NCBI GenBank assembly: GCA_037833965.1
Contig: AP031355.1
Span: 4,117,501 to 4,181,500 of the forward strand
DNA length: 64,000 nucleotides
Direction: 5' to 3'
Origin: Marchantia polymorpha subsp. ruderalis
Taxonomy: Eukaryota > Streptophyta > Marchantiopsida > Marchantiales > Marchantiaceae
Of the stretch, positions 32,655 through 44,500 are shown piece after piece. The notes below the pieces were generated by a model that made no database searches, was not told the origin of the DNA, and worked only from the letters and a program-made list of their open reading frames with translations. Position 1 is the stretch's first letter. Each line of letters starts with the position of its first letter. The position numbers and the translations under genes are program-made.

Positions 32655-33180
32655 ATGTGTGTTCCTCTGTCCCTGTGGGTTCGACATTTCTACCACTATA
32701 TTGCAGTTTTAGCCTTTAGTGGGTTATTACATAAGAAGCCGACAACTTCTTTTTTGGCGCCGCTGCCGGGGATAGAGCGTCAACACAAGAGTACGTGTGC
32801 AGAAATGCACGATCAATATCAATTGCTATCACCAACAAAGAAGAGTGCGATGGTGATAGGCTGCGGATTTTTTCCAATTTCTTGCGCAAGAAGGTCTGGA
32901 GTTGGTTCAATCACAAAAGTAGAGCACCTGACGAGATTGACACTTACTCTCAACGATGCGCGAAGTTGTTGCACAGATCGAGAGCTTGGCTATTACATCC
33001 GAATCCTGTCCAAGCTTCCAAATTTTCAGAGAGTGAAGAAGAAAAATTTTTGTGACTACTTTGAGCAGTCTCAAGATCTCTTAGACCGAATTCCAAAGAT
33101 AGGGATAGAAGATCCCTACACCACTTAACAGAGAACTGCCGGATCTGTCATTACAGTTGTTGGGCACCTGAGTGAACTCC
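32655..33180 (+). mobile_element. Truncated relative: LTR end, PBS and frameshifted gag fragment (E4a)
   Basis: 32655-32731 matches the last 77 bp of the family LTR (to GTGGGTTATTACA). It is followed by the same 22-bp spacer and PBS (32755-32772), then a decayed gag piece. In one frame DRLRIF and LLRKKxxSW-like residues appear (about 32830-32920). In another, RELGYYIRILSKL and DLLDRIPKIG appear (about 32980-33105). The rest of the internal region is missing. GGGCACCTGAGTGAAC at about 33161 may be a scrap of the pol end. Confidence 0.82.
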
Positions 33181-33189
33181 AATTTGAAA

Positions 33190-35648
33190 TATCATTTCTA
33201 AACTATTCGCGAGGTCGCAACAACGCCTTCGGCGATGCGGGAGAGTGCATTCGGCGGAAGAGTGAATCCCTCATAACTTTCTCAATTCGCAACGCCTCGA
33301 CTTGGTTAGGGTCTCGTTGGAAAGAGCTCGACGCGCTGATTCTAACGAGCCCAAGAACGCCATGAACGAAGGAGGGCTCCGGGAGTTATGAAGGTCGCAA
33401 GATACTCAGCTTGCCGCCTGCGCACAGGCGAAGCAAGTTTTGTCCTATGCGCGGACGAAGTAAGTCCGCCTACGCACAGGCGAAATAGGGTTTTGACGTA
33501 GGCGCGAAGTTCGCCTACGCACAGGCGTTCGCCTGTGCACAGGCGCTTCGGCGTCGGCGGGAAATCCGCCTTCGGCCCTAGAAATGCGCCTTTGGGGTTG
33601 GAACTTGTACGGCGCCAGCGCAACAGCGCGGAAGGAGGCGGACGCCTGTGGATAGGCGGCCTGTGCACAGGCGGGCGGCCTGCGGGTAGGACGCGGACGC
33701 TTGCGGATAGGCGAACGCCTTCGGCGGAAGAGTAAAAACCGTCATAACTTTCTCAATTCTCAACGGTTTGACTTAGTTAGTGTCTTGTTGGAAAGAGCTT
33801 GCGACGCTCCTTCTATCGAGACCAAGAAGTCTTGGAACGGATAAGGCGTCACTGAGTTATGAGCGTCGAAAGCGGCTGTCATGGTTAGGAGAGAGGCCTT
33901 CGGCGTTAACATATAGAGGAGCCTTCGGCGTTAACAGTTAGAAGACCCTTTGGCCCAAGGCGGCCTGCGAGTAGGCGGCTTGCGTGTAGGACGCGTGGGA
34001 CCCACAGTCCTCGGATTTTGGAGAAGGAATTTTGGCCTAGGTTCAGAGATCTTGCGTGGCCCATATCTTTGCGATGGACGGTCGGATGGATCTGAAATTT
34101 TGTGGGGCTGTTGATCTCGGCCGGCCACGCATGCTTGCAAATTTTCAGCCTCAGATCTTGGCTAGGAAGGCGCTGGCGGCTCTGTACAGTAGGCTTAGGA
34201 TTCAAATTTAGGGTTAGGGTTAGATTTAGGTTGTAGGTTAGAGGGGAAAGCAGCCGCCGACTCCTCAGGTGTAGGATCTGTTGCGGCTCGCACCATGGCA
34301 GTGCAGTGTAGTGTTAGTTAGGACTTAGAAGGTATAAAGTAGTTCAAGGCGTTTTGCCTTGGGTTCTTTCCCAATTTCGGAAGTGCAGATCAGGAACTCA
34401 TTTTCTCTGCGTGTTTGTGTCTTTAGTTCTGTCACCACGCAAGAGGAGCTACAACTTGGCGTTTCGCATTTTGTAGCTGAAGGCCTTCGGCCGAATGTTT
34501 AGAGCTAGTACATTGGTTAGAGACTTGAGTAGTTCGGATCTACACCTGCGGGTGATTGCCGATGCTTAGAGCCAGTGACTAGTTAGATACTTGAATAGTT
34601 TCGCCCCTACACCTTCGAGTGTTTGTTCTTGATTGTACTCCTTCGGGATTTTTTCCCTGAATGCCAAATGAAGTTTTGTTACTTCGTGTAAGCCTTGGTT
34701 GTAAATTCAGGTTACGCTGCAGCAGGTGCCTTCAGGGTAACCCCTGTAGTATTTCTGGGAATGACAAGTGCCTAAGAATTCAAACTCTTCAATTATCTGT
34801 TATTGTGTTACTGGAATGTTTCTTAGTGAGTCCTTTAGTGCGGACCTGTGGTAACCCACTTTTTGTTTTTTGTCGGAACTAAAACATTTTTGAATAGTAA
34901 GTACCGCGGCAGCAGCTGTAAATAGTAATCGGTACGCGAAACCAGAGTAAAAAGAGGATCGAGGACAGTCAAGGGGTTTTGGGCTTAGGCCACAGTGGGA
35001 CGCTTGGGACGGAACGGGCGGTTCATGCTGCACGATTCGCTTTGAGCACCTTCGGCGGTAGATCACTCATAACTTTCTCAATTCGTAACGCCTTGAGTTG
35101 TTTTGGGTCTTGTTGGAAAGAGCTCGCGACGCTCGTTCTAGTGAGCCCAAGAACTTGTAAAACGGATGAGAGGTCACTGAGTTATGAGTGTCGGAAGTTA
35201 CTGATGAGGGGCCTTCGGCGTTAACAGTTAAAGGGGCCTTCGACATGCGCACGGACGCGGACGGCCTGTGCACGGACGCGGACACCTGCGCACGGACGCG
35301 GACGCCTTGCGCACGGATGGACGGCCTGTGGATAGGACGCGGACGCGGACGCCTGTGCACAGGCGGACACCTGCGCACGGACGCAGGTGTCCTTTAGTGC
35401 GGACCTGTGTTCTCTGCGCGTTTTGTGAGTTGAAAGTGTTGTTCACCGCGTATGAGTGACTTCGATCCGAAGTAAGTAGTCCAAACCGGGTTTCCTGCAC
35501 TAGCAGCAAGCTAATGGAAATGTTGTTAAAGCCGGAGTTGGGAGTCACTACCCGCAGCTTCGCCGAGTGCACTCGTGAGAGATTTTCCCCCCTGAAATCT
35601 TGAGTAGAGGTCCTAACGGATCTCTGGGTTGTGTTTCTGTAGTTTCAG

Positions 35649-35679
<31 letters not shown>

Positions 35680-35873
35680 GCTGCACTGTGCGACCTCAGA
35701 GTGCGCTCCGAGTGGACACTTGCAGTATTTCTGGGAGTGACAGTCGCCTGAGAATTCAAACTCCTCAATAGTCTGTTAAACGTGACACTTTGTACCCTGT
35801 GTGTTCCTCTGTCCCTATGGGTTCGACCTTTCTACCACTATATTGCAGTTTTAGCCTTTACTGGGTTATTACA
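33190..35873 (+). mobile_element. Degenerate related LTR without the U3 ORF (family C, E4b)
   Basis: Contains two copies of the conserved U3 module (33300-33395 and 33775-33865), palindromes CGCCTGTGCACAGGCG near 33530 and 33660, and a TATA box TATAAAGTAG at 34333-34342. The hairpin CAAGGC-GTTTT-GCCTTG is at 34345-34361. R/U5 continues to GGGTTATTACA at 35873, interrupted by a 560-bp insert. No counterpart of the 850-1050-codon ORF lies between the U3 module and the TATA box (only about 0.5 kb separates them). The 5' terminus is not clear, so the start is approximate. Confidence 0.75.
34846..35389 (+). repeat. Inserted LTR 5'-end fragment of the same family (in E4b)
   Basis: Starts TGTGGTAACCCACTTTTTG like an LTR, carries a third U3 module (35095-35190), then GCCTTCGGCGTTAACAGTTA (also at about 33920) and a run of GCACGGACGCGGAC repeats. 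It is flanked by a 20-bp direct repeat ending in GTGCGGACCTGTG (34830-34849 and 35390-35409), far longer than the 5-bp integrase duplication. Template switching or unequal recombination is therefore more likely than normal integration. Confidence 0.65.
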
Positions 35874-36980
35874 GGGTCTCCGGACCAGTGAGGAGAAAAG
35901 GAAGCTCGGTGAGAGAGGAATGGAGAGGAGAGCTCGCGGAAGAGCTGAAGGAGGTTGAGGGAAGAAGAAGCAAGGGCAGCAGCATCAGCAGCAGTCGGAG
36001 GAAGGCTACGAGAAGTATCGAAATACGGGGTCGAATTGGTGACAATTTTCCTGTTGGGGTAAAAGATCAGGGATTATAGAGCTTAGATGGTAGCAGAAGT
36101 TCCGCTGTTGTGGTGTGGTGATGGTTGTACGGAGCGGAGAGCGAGTTGAGTTTGATTGAACAAGCGGTGGAGCTTTTGTGTGATGTGGACACGAGTTTGT
36201 GGGCGCGTCTATGTCCAGCGGTGGTCTCGTTGCCTTCGGACTACCGCTTCTGGATTGAGAGAGGGAGAGGGAGAGAGTTTTTTTCGAGGGAGGAAGAAAG
36301 TGGAGGATTGGTGACCAAGAGGAAGGGTAGGTGAACCTGTGTTAAGGAAGGGAAATTCGGGACGTGGATTTGGAGGCTTATTGAAAAGGCAGTGAGAAAA
36401 GTTTTGGGGACAAGATAGCGGACCAGAGGTACCTCCGAGCTTACACTGAGTTTGGATTGGGAATGCGCGTGGCTGGACAGTTTACTGGATCGTAAGAAGG
36501 ACGCAAGAGTTTGTTGTCCGAACCGGAGAAGCTGTCCATTGTTGGAAAAGAGTGTGGCTTGTTTGTTTTAGGAGTGTATTTTTATTTGACAAGGCAAAGA
36601 GTAAAGCTCGAGCTGAAGTTACGAAGCCGGAGGAGGGTTTAGTAATCCGCGAGTGTCGAAAGGATCGAGTTTCTTGAAGGAAGGCTACTGGAAGCGTAGT
36701 CCCGGTTGGTATTGTCTCGTACTTGTGAAGGGAATGAGAAGCAGTGGAATGAGTGAGCCGTGTTCTAAGTTCTAGCGTAGGTTGCGGAGGTTCAGGAACA
36801 GGCTCATGTTAGGAGATTCTGCAAAAGTTTCAACCTCCTCGTGTCAAAAATCAGGACTTTCAGGAGATGGAGATTTGAGACACTTCCGGTTGGTTTCCTT
36901 GCCAACGCAGACACTGGAACAAGTCCAGTATTGATGCACTGGGTGACGAGAACTGAGTCCCAAAGGCCTGCTCGTCCTCC
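35874..36980 (+). other. Region upstream of the MYB-CC copy, possible 5' UTR
   Basis: Rich in G and A; AGCAGCAGC runs near 35970; no coding similarity recognised. Because the MYB-CC copy downstream has no visible introns, this may be its transcribed leader copied along with it. That is inference. Confidence 0.3.
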
Positions 36981-38136
36981 GTCTGATGTCAGGCATAGAC
37001 AAAAGGTTCAAAAGTGGCAGCCCTTGCAGTTCAATGCGCGGCCAATTCCTCCATGTGGGAACCCCCGCTTCGACCACACAGTACCCGGCTCATCTGCCCT
37101 TCCATTCATCACCATTATGGAGGCAAACAGCCCGTCCTGGGAAATCCCCAATCTCCACCACTCTTGCAGGTTTCTGCAGGTTACATGGTTCCAACGGAAG
37201 CCCCTTCTAGACAACAAGTTTTGCATCCACAGCCGCTGGCTGCATCTAATCCCCCTTCTCTTCACCCTCAATAGCAATACCTAGATGCGGCGCATTCAGT
37301 CCACCAGGCTGCACACTCAAAGCCGGACGTAGACAAAGAGTTCAATGATCAATTGCAGAGGTTTTTGGGCTCACCTGACGGTGCGTCGAGCGACCAAATG
37401 GCCGAGTCGCCTTGTAATGAAGCTTTCGGTGCCACAGTTGAGGATGGGTGGCCATCCTGGTCGGAGTATGTTCCTGACGACAGTGGAATAGCTACTTGTT
37501 GGACCAATTTTGAACCAGGTTGCGAGTCAGGCGGGGATCCAATTGTGCATACTGTCTACTAGTCTAAGGACTATCCAAGCTTAAGGCTTCCTGAAGGTGG
37601 TCAAGCTTCTGATCAGCTTCAACCAGGCGCACTTTTACAACCTCCGAGTAGTTGTGGCCCGTCTGGAAATAGTGCTGCATCGGCCAAGCAACGACTTTGC
37701 TGGACCCCGAACTACATGATCGATTTGTCGAAGCGGTTTCAAATCTTGGCGGTGCCGATAAAGCAACACCCAAAGGTGTTCTTAGAGTGATGGAAGTGAA
37801 GGTACTCACCATATACCATGTGAAGAGTCACTTGCAGAAGTACAGGCTTGCCAAATATATCCCAGACAGTGTTGAAGGGGAAACTGAGAAGAAGAGGAGA
37901 CAGGACATCATACAACAACTAGATCATACATCTGGAATACAGTTGACGGAAGCCTTACACTTGCAGCTTGAAGTCCAAAAACGACTTCATGAACAGCTTG
38001 AGGTGCAAAGACATCTCATGTTGAGGATCGAGGAGCAAGAGCCGGACAAGGGCTTGGATCTGGGCAGGGCAGACGAGGATAGGATAGATCAGTATGCCAA
38101 TGCAATCTGCCACCTTCAATGGGTTTGTCTCGACTA
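36981..38136 (+). pseudogene. PHR1/PHL-type MYB-CC transcription factor, broken intronless copy
   Basis: One frame runs from about 36981 to 37710 with two in-frame stops (TAG 37272-37274, probably from CAG, and TAG 37560-37562), reaching [10 protein letters not shown] 1-bp deletion within WTPELHDRF then moves the frame, and 37697-38136 gives the MYB (GARP-type) domain ([37 protein letters not shown]). It is followed by the coiled-coil MYB-CC block ([21 protein letters not shown]). In plants this family binds P1BS sites and controls phosphate starvation responses. Plant PHR genes have introns in this part; their absence suggests a processed copy. KQRLRW is expected where KQRLCW is seen. The C-terminus departs from the family after LRIEEQ. 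Confidence 0.8.
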
Positions 38137-38149
38137 GTGAAGAAGATAA

Positions 38150-38440
38150 AGTATATCTTGAGTGGAGGAGCTGGATCTTGGCATGCACTTGCAAGTTTCA
38201 GGGTGAATTTGAATCACTCTCTGGTCAGTGAAGTGCTGAAGGTGGTGGAAGATTTCCGGCTTGCTTACGGATTCTTCAAGTGAGCTAGTGAGCAGCAAGG
38301 ATACGAGTATACGGCCGATGTGTACAATATTATGATGGGCAAACTTGCTGTGAGCGGATAGGTCGAGGGTGCAGTACTGCTTTTGGAGGAGATGACAAGC
38401 AAAGGTTTGAGGGTCAACGTAGTCACTTACCAAACTTCGA
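38150..38440 (+). pseudogene. PPR-protein fragment with in-frame stops
   Basis: Reading the frame that contains position 38167, the translation shows VSEVLKVVEDFRLAYGFFK, stop, ASEQQGYEYTADVYNIMMGKL, stop, VEGAVLLLEEMTSKGLRVNVVTY. This is the typical pattern of pentatricopeptide repeats (AxxFFxxA, TYNxMI, AxxLLxEMxxKGxxPNVVTY). Two stops (TGA about 38281, TAG about 38360) break it and only about two repeats remain. It starts within some 20 bp of the end of the MYB-CC copy, in the same orientation. PPR proteins act in organelle RNA processing; this fragment has no function on its own. Confidence 0.75.
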
Positions 38441-38940
38441 AGACTTGGATCGATAATGTGGATAAGGTTGGATAGGATAACGTGCCAGGTGTTACTTTGG
38501 TTGTAACTCCCTTGATTTCCGGGGTGCCTCGGTGGCAGCTCCGTGTTGCTTATAAGGCAGTCTCGTGTTGGTGTTTGAATATTCGACTTCGAGAGAGTAG
38601 TAACGGAGCTATAGCCTTAGTGTGGGTTGTTGTGGATTCATAGTGTAGGAATTGAGCGCGGCTCTCTACCGTTGGTTTTCTGATGGTTTTGGAATTTATG
38701 TACTCTGATGAGTTGGTGTGAGTGGAGGCAAAGTGTAGGAGAAGAGCTGCACCCTCAACAGTGAGTGTTGTGTGGATTTAGAAAAGAACTCTCAAAATTT
38801 GAAGCCTTAATAGTGGTGCTTCATGGGGTTGGGTAAGAGAATGGAGAGTTGTGGTGGCTAAGGTAGCTATACGTGTAGGCTTGGATCCCCACCCGAACTA
38901 CAACGCTAAGGGTGGGAGATAAAAGCTCACACTCTTCTAT
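38441..38940 (+). other. Unassigned region after the PPR fragment
   Basis: No ORF, element end or repeat recognised. A TTATAAGG at about 38551 has no supporting context. Confidence 0.4.
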
Positions 38941-38941
38941 G

Positions 38942-39215
38942 TCTAAAATTTTGCATGAATGTGAGTCCGACCAAACTCAACAATCGCATCAAATTTCAGC
39001 TTCAATTGACATTCTAGCGCAAAGATATTTGTACCACAAGATCTAGCATCTAAAGACTAAATTCAAAACTTCAAATTGATAATTTGTTCAAACTGGCTCC
39101 ATTGTGACTAAAATTTTGCATGAATGTGCGTCCAGTCTCCAAAACCTAAACTCAAAGTTCCAAATTAACAACTTTTTGAAAACCGACTCCGTTGTGGTTG
39201 AAATTTTGCAGACAT
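38942..39215 (+). repeat. AT-rich tandem-like repeat, unit about 166 bp
   Basis: AAATTTTGCATGAATGTG(A/C)GTCC occurs at about 38946 and 39112 (166 bp apart), with a third diverged start (AAATTTTGCAGACATGTG) near 39202. CTAAACTCAAAGTTCCAAATT and CTAAATTCAAAACTTCAAATT mark the same position in successive units. The same unit flanks solo LTR E3. Confidence 0.6.
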
Positions 39216-39229
39216 GTGCACCTAGATTG

Positions 39230-40516
39230 TGCGATGATATCATACAACAAATGATTAAAACAGTTGAATCTTTATATGAATATGTAAAATTTAATTACTA
39301 TTAGCAATTTTATGAAGCTTAATTAAAATTAGGTGAAAATTATTTTTTTATTACAAACTTAATATTGCAAAAAATGCTAATATCTGAAGCAGATTAAAAA
39401 AAATTTCATGGGTTGAAATTAAAATACACAAATCATAGAAAAAGCAAGATAGTTATATTAATGTAGCTTTTATATATTTAAAACTCAAATGAATACATAT
39501 TTTTTCATTTATAATAAATACGTTGAAGGTAGATTAAAAAAAATATATGTTGCACAAGCTATTACAAATTTATTTTTGATGCTTTCATCCGTTTAGTTTG
39601 CTTGAGCTTTTAGTAGCAGGTTCTGAAAGTCTCAATTTTAAAAAAATTAAATTATAAATATTCTATAGAGTTGATTTTTTTTGAGGTTAATTCCGGTTAA
39701 AAAGTAATATTTAAAGTTAGAATGTTCATTGATGCTAGAGTATTTAACCTAGGATTTGTGTATTAACATAAGACTTTTTTGTACATTCTCACACGTGTGA
39801 GTTTCATGTTCGTGGATGTAGCATTTTGAAGGATGAACCACTTTACACTTTGTGTATGTGTTTACTGTTTGACTCGGACTGATTGTGTCTGGTGTTTATC
39901 TATGTGTCTAAGTGTCTTTTATGGCTATCTTGCATGTTTCGTATTGAAATTATTCTTTTCCATTTTTGAATACATTTCTATTTATCTCAACTGAAAATTA
40001 TTCAAAATTTTAATTGACAAAAATATAAAATACCTAAGTTTACTAATACATATCAAGTGCCACGCAGAAACTTACGTTGTCTTTTGAACATCATCAATAT
40101 GCATTTTTAAAATAAAAAATCATGTTTTTACAAACAACATTATCTATGCTTTAAATCGAACACTCTATTCATGATATTAGAATGCTATAGAATGAACCAA
40201 AAAATTTTAATATTTTTGTTGCCTATCTCTCAACGTACTTCACATATATATCATTTCATATCACATGTAATAATTTGCTGAAAGAATAGATCTTGATTAA
40301 ACATAGATACTTCTTTGTCAAAATGAGTATTTATTTTGGAGATCTGATTTTTATTCCTTGAGTGAATAGATAAAATTTCTTTGTCTTAAGAGAGATGTTT
40401 TCTTTTGATAAATATGTATTAAAATAAATCTTGTGTGCAGAAATAAACATTGGCAATAAGAACTTTCTGAATATTTAAAATTTGATAGCAAGAAAGTTTA
40501 TTCACATCATCTATTT
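39230..40516 (+). other. AT-rich noncoding DNA
   Basis: Strongly A/T-rich, with many T and A runs and no ORF of note. No element ends or structured RNA recognised. It forms the target for E5, whose predicted target duplication is CACTT at 40517-40521. Confidence 0.5.
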
Positions 40517-41458
40517 CACTTTGTAATAACCCACTAAAGGCTAAAACTGCAATATAGTGGTAGAAAGGTCGAACCCACAGGGACAGAGGAACACACAGGG
40601 TACAAAGTGTCACGTTTAACAGACTATTGATGAGTTTGAATTCTCAGGCGACTGTCACTCCCAGAAATACTGCAAGTGTCCACTCGGAGCGCACTCGGAG
40701 GTCGCACAGTGCAGCGTAACACACACACACACCTGAAACTACAGAAACACAACCCAGAGATCCGTTAGGACCTCTACTCAAGATTTCAGGGGGAAAGTCT
40801 CTCGCGAGCACACTCGGCAAAGCTGCGGGCAGTGACTTCCAACTCCGGCTTTTACAACACTTCCACTAGCTTGCTGCTAGCGTAGGAAACCCGGTTTGGA
40901 CTGCCTACTTCGGATCGAAGTCACTCATACGCGGTGAACAACACTCTCAACTCACAAAACGCGCAGAGAACACAGGTCCGCACTGAAGGACTCACTGTGA
41001 AACATTCCAGTAACACAACAACAGTCTATTGAAGAGTTTGAATTCTCAGGCACTTGTCATTCCCAGAAATACTACAGGGGTTACCCTCAAGGCACCTGCT
41101 GCAGCGTAACCTGAATTTACAACCAAGGCTTACACGAAGTAGCAAAACTTCACTTTGGCATTCAGGGGAAAAATCCCAAGGGAGTACAATCAGAAAGAAA
41201 CACTCGAAGGTGTAGGGGCGAAACTGTTCAAGTATCTAACTAGTCACTGGCTCTGAGCATCGGCAGTCACCCGCAGGTGCAGATCCGAACTACTCAAGTC
41301 TCTAACCAATGGACTAGCTCTGAACATTCGGCCGAAGGCCTTCAGCTACAAAATGCGGAACGCTAAGTTGTAACTCCTCGTGCGTGGTGACAGAACTCAA
41401 GGACACAAACACGCAAAGGAAATGGGGTCCTGATCTATACTTCTGATGGGAAAGAACC

Positions 41459-41487
41459 CCAGGCAAAACGCCTGGAACTATTTTATA
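41459..41487 (-). promoter_or_regulatory. TATA box and hairpin, E5 3' LTR
   Basis: TATAAAATAG (41487-41478) followed by CCAGGC-GTTTT-GCCTGG (41475-41459), as in E2. Confidence 0.72.
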
Positions 41488-41523
41488 CCTTCTAAATCCT
41501 AACTAACACTACACTGCACTACG

Positions 41524-44500
41524 CTACACGCCTGCACGGAACCACGCTACACTACACTCCGCGGAACCTGTACTACGTCTCCTACGCGGCCGACTGCCGC
41601 GCGCTAACTCTCTACCCTGCCACTCTTCCGCTCGACTGCGCAGTCCCAACCGCTGCAACGCCGCGGACACCTCCCCCTCGAGGGCGGACATGGTATCCTG
41701 TGCCTTCGACAGAAAGGCCTCGAGCTTCTTTGCTACCTTCCGCCGACTCCTACTGTCGCCTGACAACAACCCGGCTGCGCGCAATTCAAACTCACGCAGT
41801 GTGAGTTTCTCCTGCGCCTTCACTTCCCAGTGGGCGTAGCCCTTGAGACAGTGGGCGACTCGCCTCGCCGTCTCCACCTTCGTGCGATCCGCCTCCTTCC
41901 TGCGATCCTCTTCAATCGTCACTAATTGCGATTCGGCTTCAGCACGCTGCGCCCTCAATTCGCCACACTCTGACTGCAGACTGCGGATTAATTCTTCATC
42001 CGCCTGCCGTGCGAGCTGACATTGTTCCAACAACCGCGTCTGTCGCACGAGCTCCTCTGACAAAATCCGATTCTGGGCCTGCTCAAAATCGAGTGCTTCC
42101 TTGACCTTCACCTGCTCCTTGGTGAGCTCGCCCAGTTTCTCATCCTTCATCTTCTCGGAGTGCTTGTAGAATTTCTGATTAAGCTTGTACTGTCCCCACA
42201 AGCACTCATGCTTCTCCTTCAAGTCCCTCAACTCCTGGTCCACTCTAGCTAATAGCTTGCTGGTGTGGACTTTAGTGCGAGTCCTCCTGCGCACTAACTC
42301 GATGTAAGATCCCGGCTGGAGTGGGTCGGCGTATTTATCGACCTTGCGATCCAAGTACCGCAGCAACGGAATCACCTGCTCAGAGAGCGCCGCCGCCGGC
42401 GCTCCAACAATTTCCTCCTCCTCCTCCTCGGTGTCTCCTGCTCCTGACATTTCTTCCGTGGAGCCTCCGTCGTCATCATCCGAGTGGAGAATTTCAGTCG
42501 CCATTGAATGCGTCGGCGACTGCCCCGAGTGGGGCTGCACGTCCTCGACGTGTGCTGCCTGCGAAGGCACGGCTGCGGCCTCGCTGCTCGTCGCCAAAAT
42601 GTCTAAGGCGGAAGGCGAATGTACCCGCGCGGCATCCCCGTCGCTTACTTGTTGATTGCCTCCCGCATTCTCTCTGTCGCCGTCGTCCGTCGCCGAAGGC
42701 GATCGAGCGGAGGGTGGCTGCGCGGGGTTGGATTGCGCATCGCGCATCGAGATGTCGTCCCGCGGACAGTCACTCCGCTCTTCCGTCTGCTGCTCCCTCG
42801 ATCGGTCCGTGGGGGCTGTGCCCGGCCCGTGCGCAGGCGCATTTGCCGGCGCCTTGTCCGCCGCAGGCGTAGCGCCGCGGACATCTATCGCCGAAGGCGA
42901 CATGGCCGGGGGCCGCACGCCCGATGTTCCTCGGCCTATAGGCCCTACCGCCGAAGGCGCATCTATCGGCGGACTTCCCGCCGATGGTGCGGCCTCCGCA
43001 CGATCTCTGCTCGTATACCCTCGGCTCGAAGGCCCTGGCGCCGAAGGCGCGAATTGCGGCGCGTGGTGCGCCGGAGGGTCTGGCCCCGAGGGCCGGTGTC
43101 TCGTAGGCGGTTCTTCCGCCGGCTCCTTCCCCTTCCTACGTTGGAACGGGGGTGATTCTTGCCTGTGCACAGGCGGCACGTGCGGAGGTGTTCTGTGCAC
43201 AGGTGACCTGTGCACAGGCGACCTGTGCACAGGCGAGCGCCTGTGCACAGGCGGACTGCTCCTTCCCACGCGTAAGCGTAGATCCACGTCCACTTGTGTT
43301 CGCCGGTCCGCGGAGGCTCGTCCGTCCGCGGAGGTTCGCCTGTGCGCAAACGGAACCTCTGTCCGCATCGCACGTGGTAACTCCGGAGGCCCTTGGCCCG
43401 TAGGCGGCCTCTCTCCCGACGAGGTTGCAGCGTGGCCCGTCGCTCCTGCGGTCGTCCGCGCTTCCTCTCGCCTCTCCGGCGACGCACTTCCTATCTCCGT
43501 CGCAATCGTCGCCGTGTCTGCACTGTCAGCTGGCAACACCAGTCTGCGTGCCTTCTGCTTCGGCCGGCTGTATGGCTCGCACAGCGGCCGCGGTCGAATG
43601 GGAGCAGAGAGTTCTTGATGCTGCTCCTCTTCGGACTCTTCCCTCCATCGCCGCTTCCGCGGCACTCGCGCTGCAGGGGTGTGTCTCCCTTCGTCTCTCC
43701 GTCTTGATGGGGTAGAAGTCGGGGACTCCTCTGCGTCAGTGTCGACCTCGTTCTCCCGCACATACTTCCCGGGATGGTCGATGGACAATGGCGGAAAATG
43801 TTCAAGCTCCGCCGCTGTCAAACAATTTCGCTGTCGATAAAAATTGATGAGGAAAGGAGAAAGATGGTTTAGAGTTCCCCCCTTCTCCTCAAACGCGTGC
43901 TGTCGCATCACCCTGTGCAGGATGCTCGCCCAGTGAATTGGAGTTCCCTCGATGACGCACTCCACAAAAGAGACCTGCCACAATGTGATGTAGCAGGCGC
44001 GGTGCGGCTGCAGTAATTGCATCAGCGCCGCGGACAAAGTCCGGCGAAATCGATCCTTGTAATCACGGGTCCTGTACCCATTCTTGGTAGACCTCCCGGT
44101 CTTGAACAGCTCCACAAATTGCGCCTCTTCTTGCTTGGTCACCTTGATGCTCTCACTGTCGAAAAGGAGATGCCCTGGCATGCCAGCACATCTTCCCAAC
44201 GCCTGCGCCCAATCTTGGACTGTCCACCGGTCAACATGCGGACGCAATCCGCGCGAGGGTGGTCCCTGTGGCTCTAGCCACTCGCGCACCATATTCGCGC
44301 AGATGTAATTCCATCCCCATAGCAAGAAATCGAGCTTTCTTGCTATCAAGCGCTCTTCGAAAGCGCGCAGCCCGTTCTGCGGCAGGCGAAGTGGCACCAT
44401 CCGCAATCTGCTCGGTCTCGCCATTGCGTTCCTGGGGTTCGCTCGCCCGCTCATTCTACTTCCGCACTGTCCGCGTTTCTTTCTCTCTCGGCAAACTCTA

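Noticed and set aside
34200..34225. Telomere-like GGGTTAGGGTTAG
   Set aside because: Only about two units; similar short runs occur by chance at 24824 and within the LTRs.
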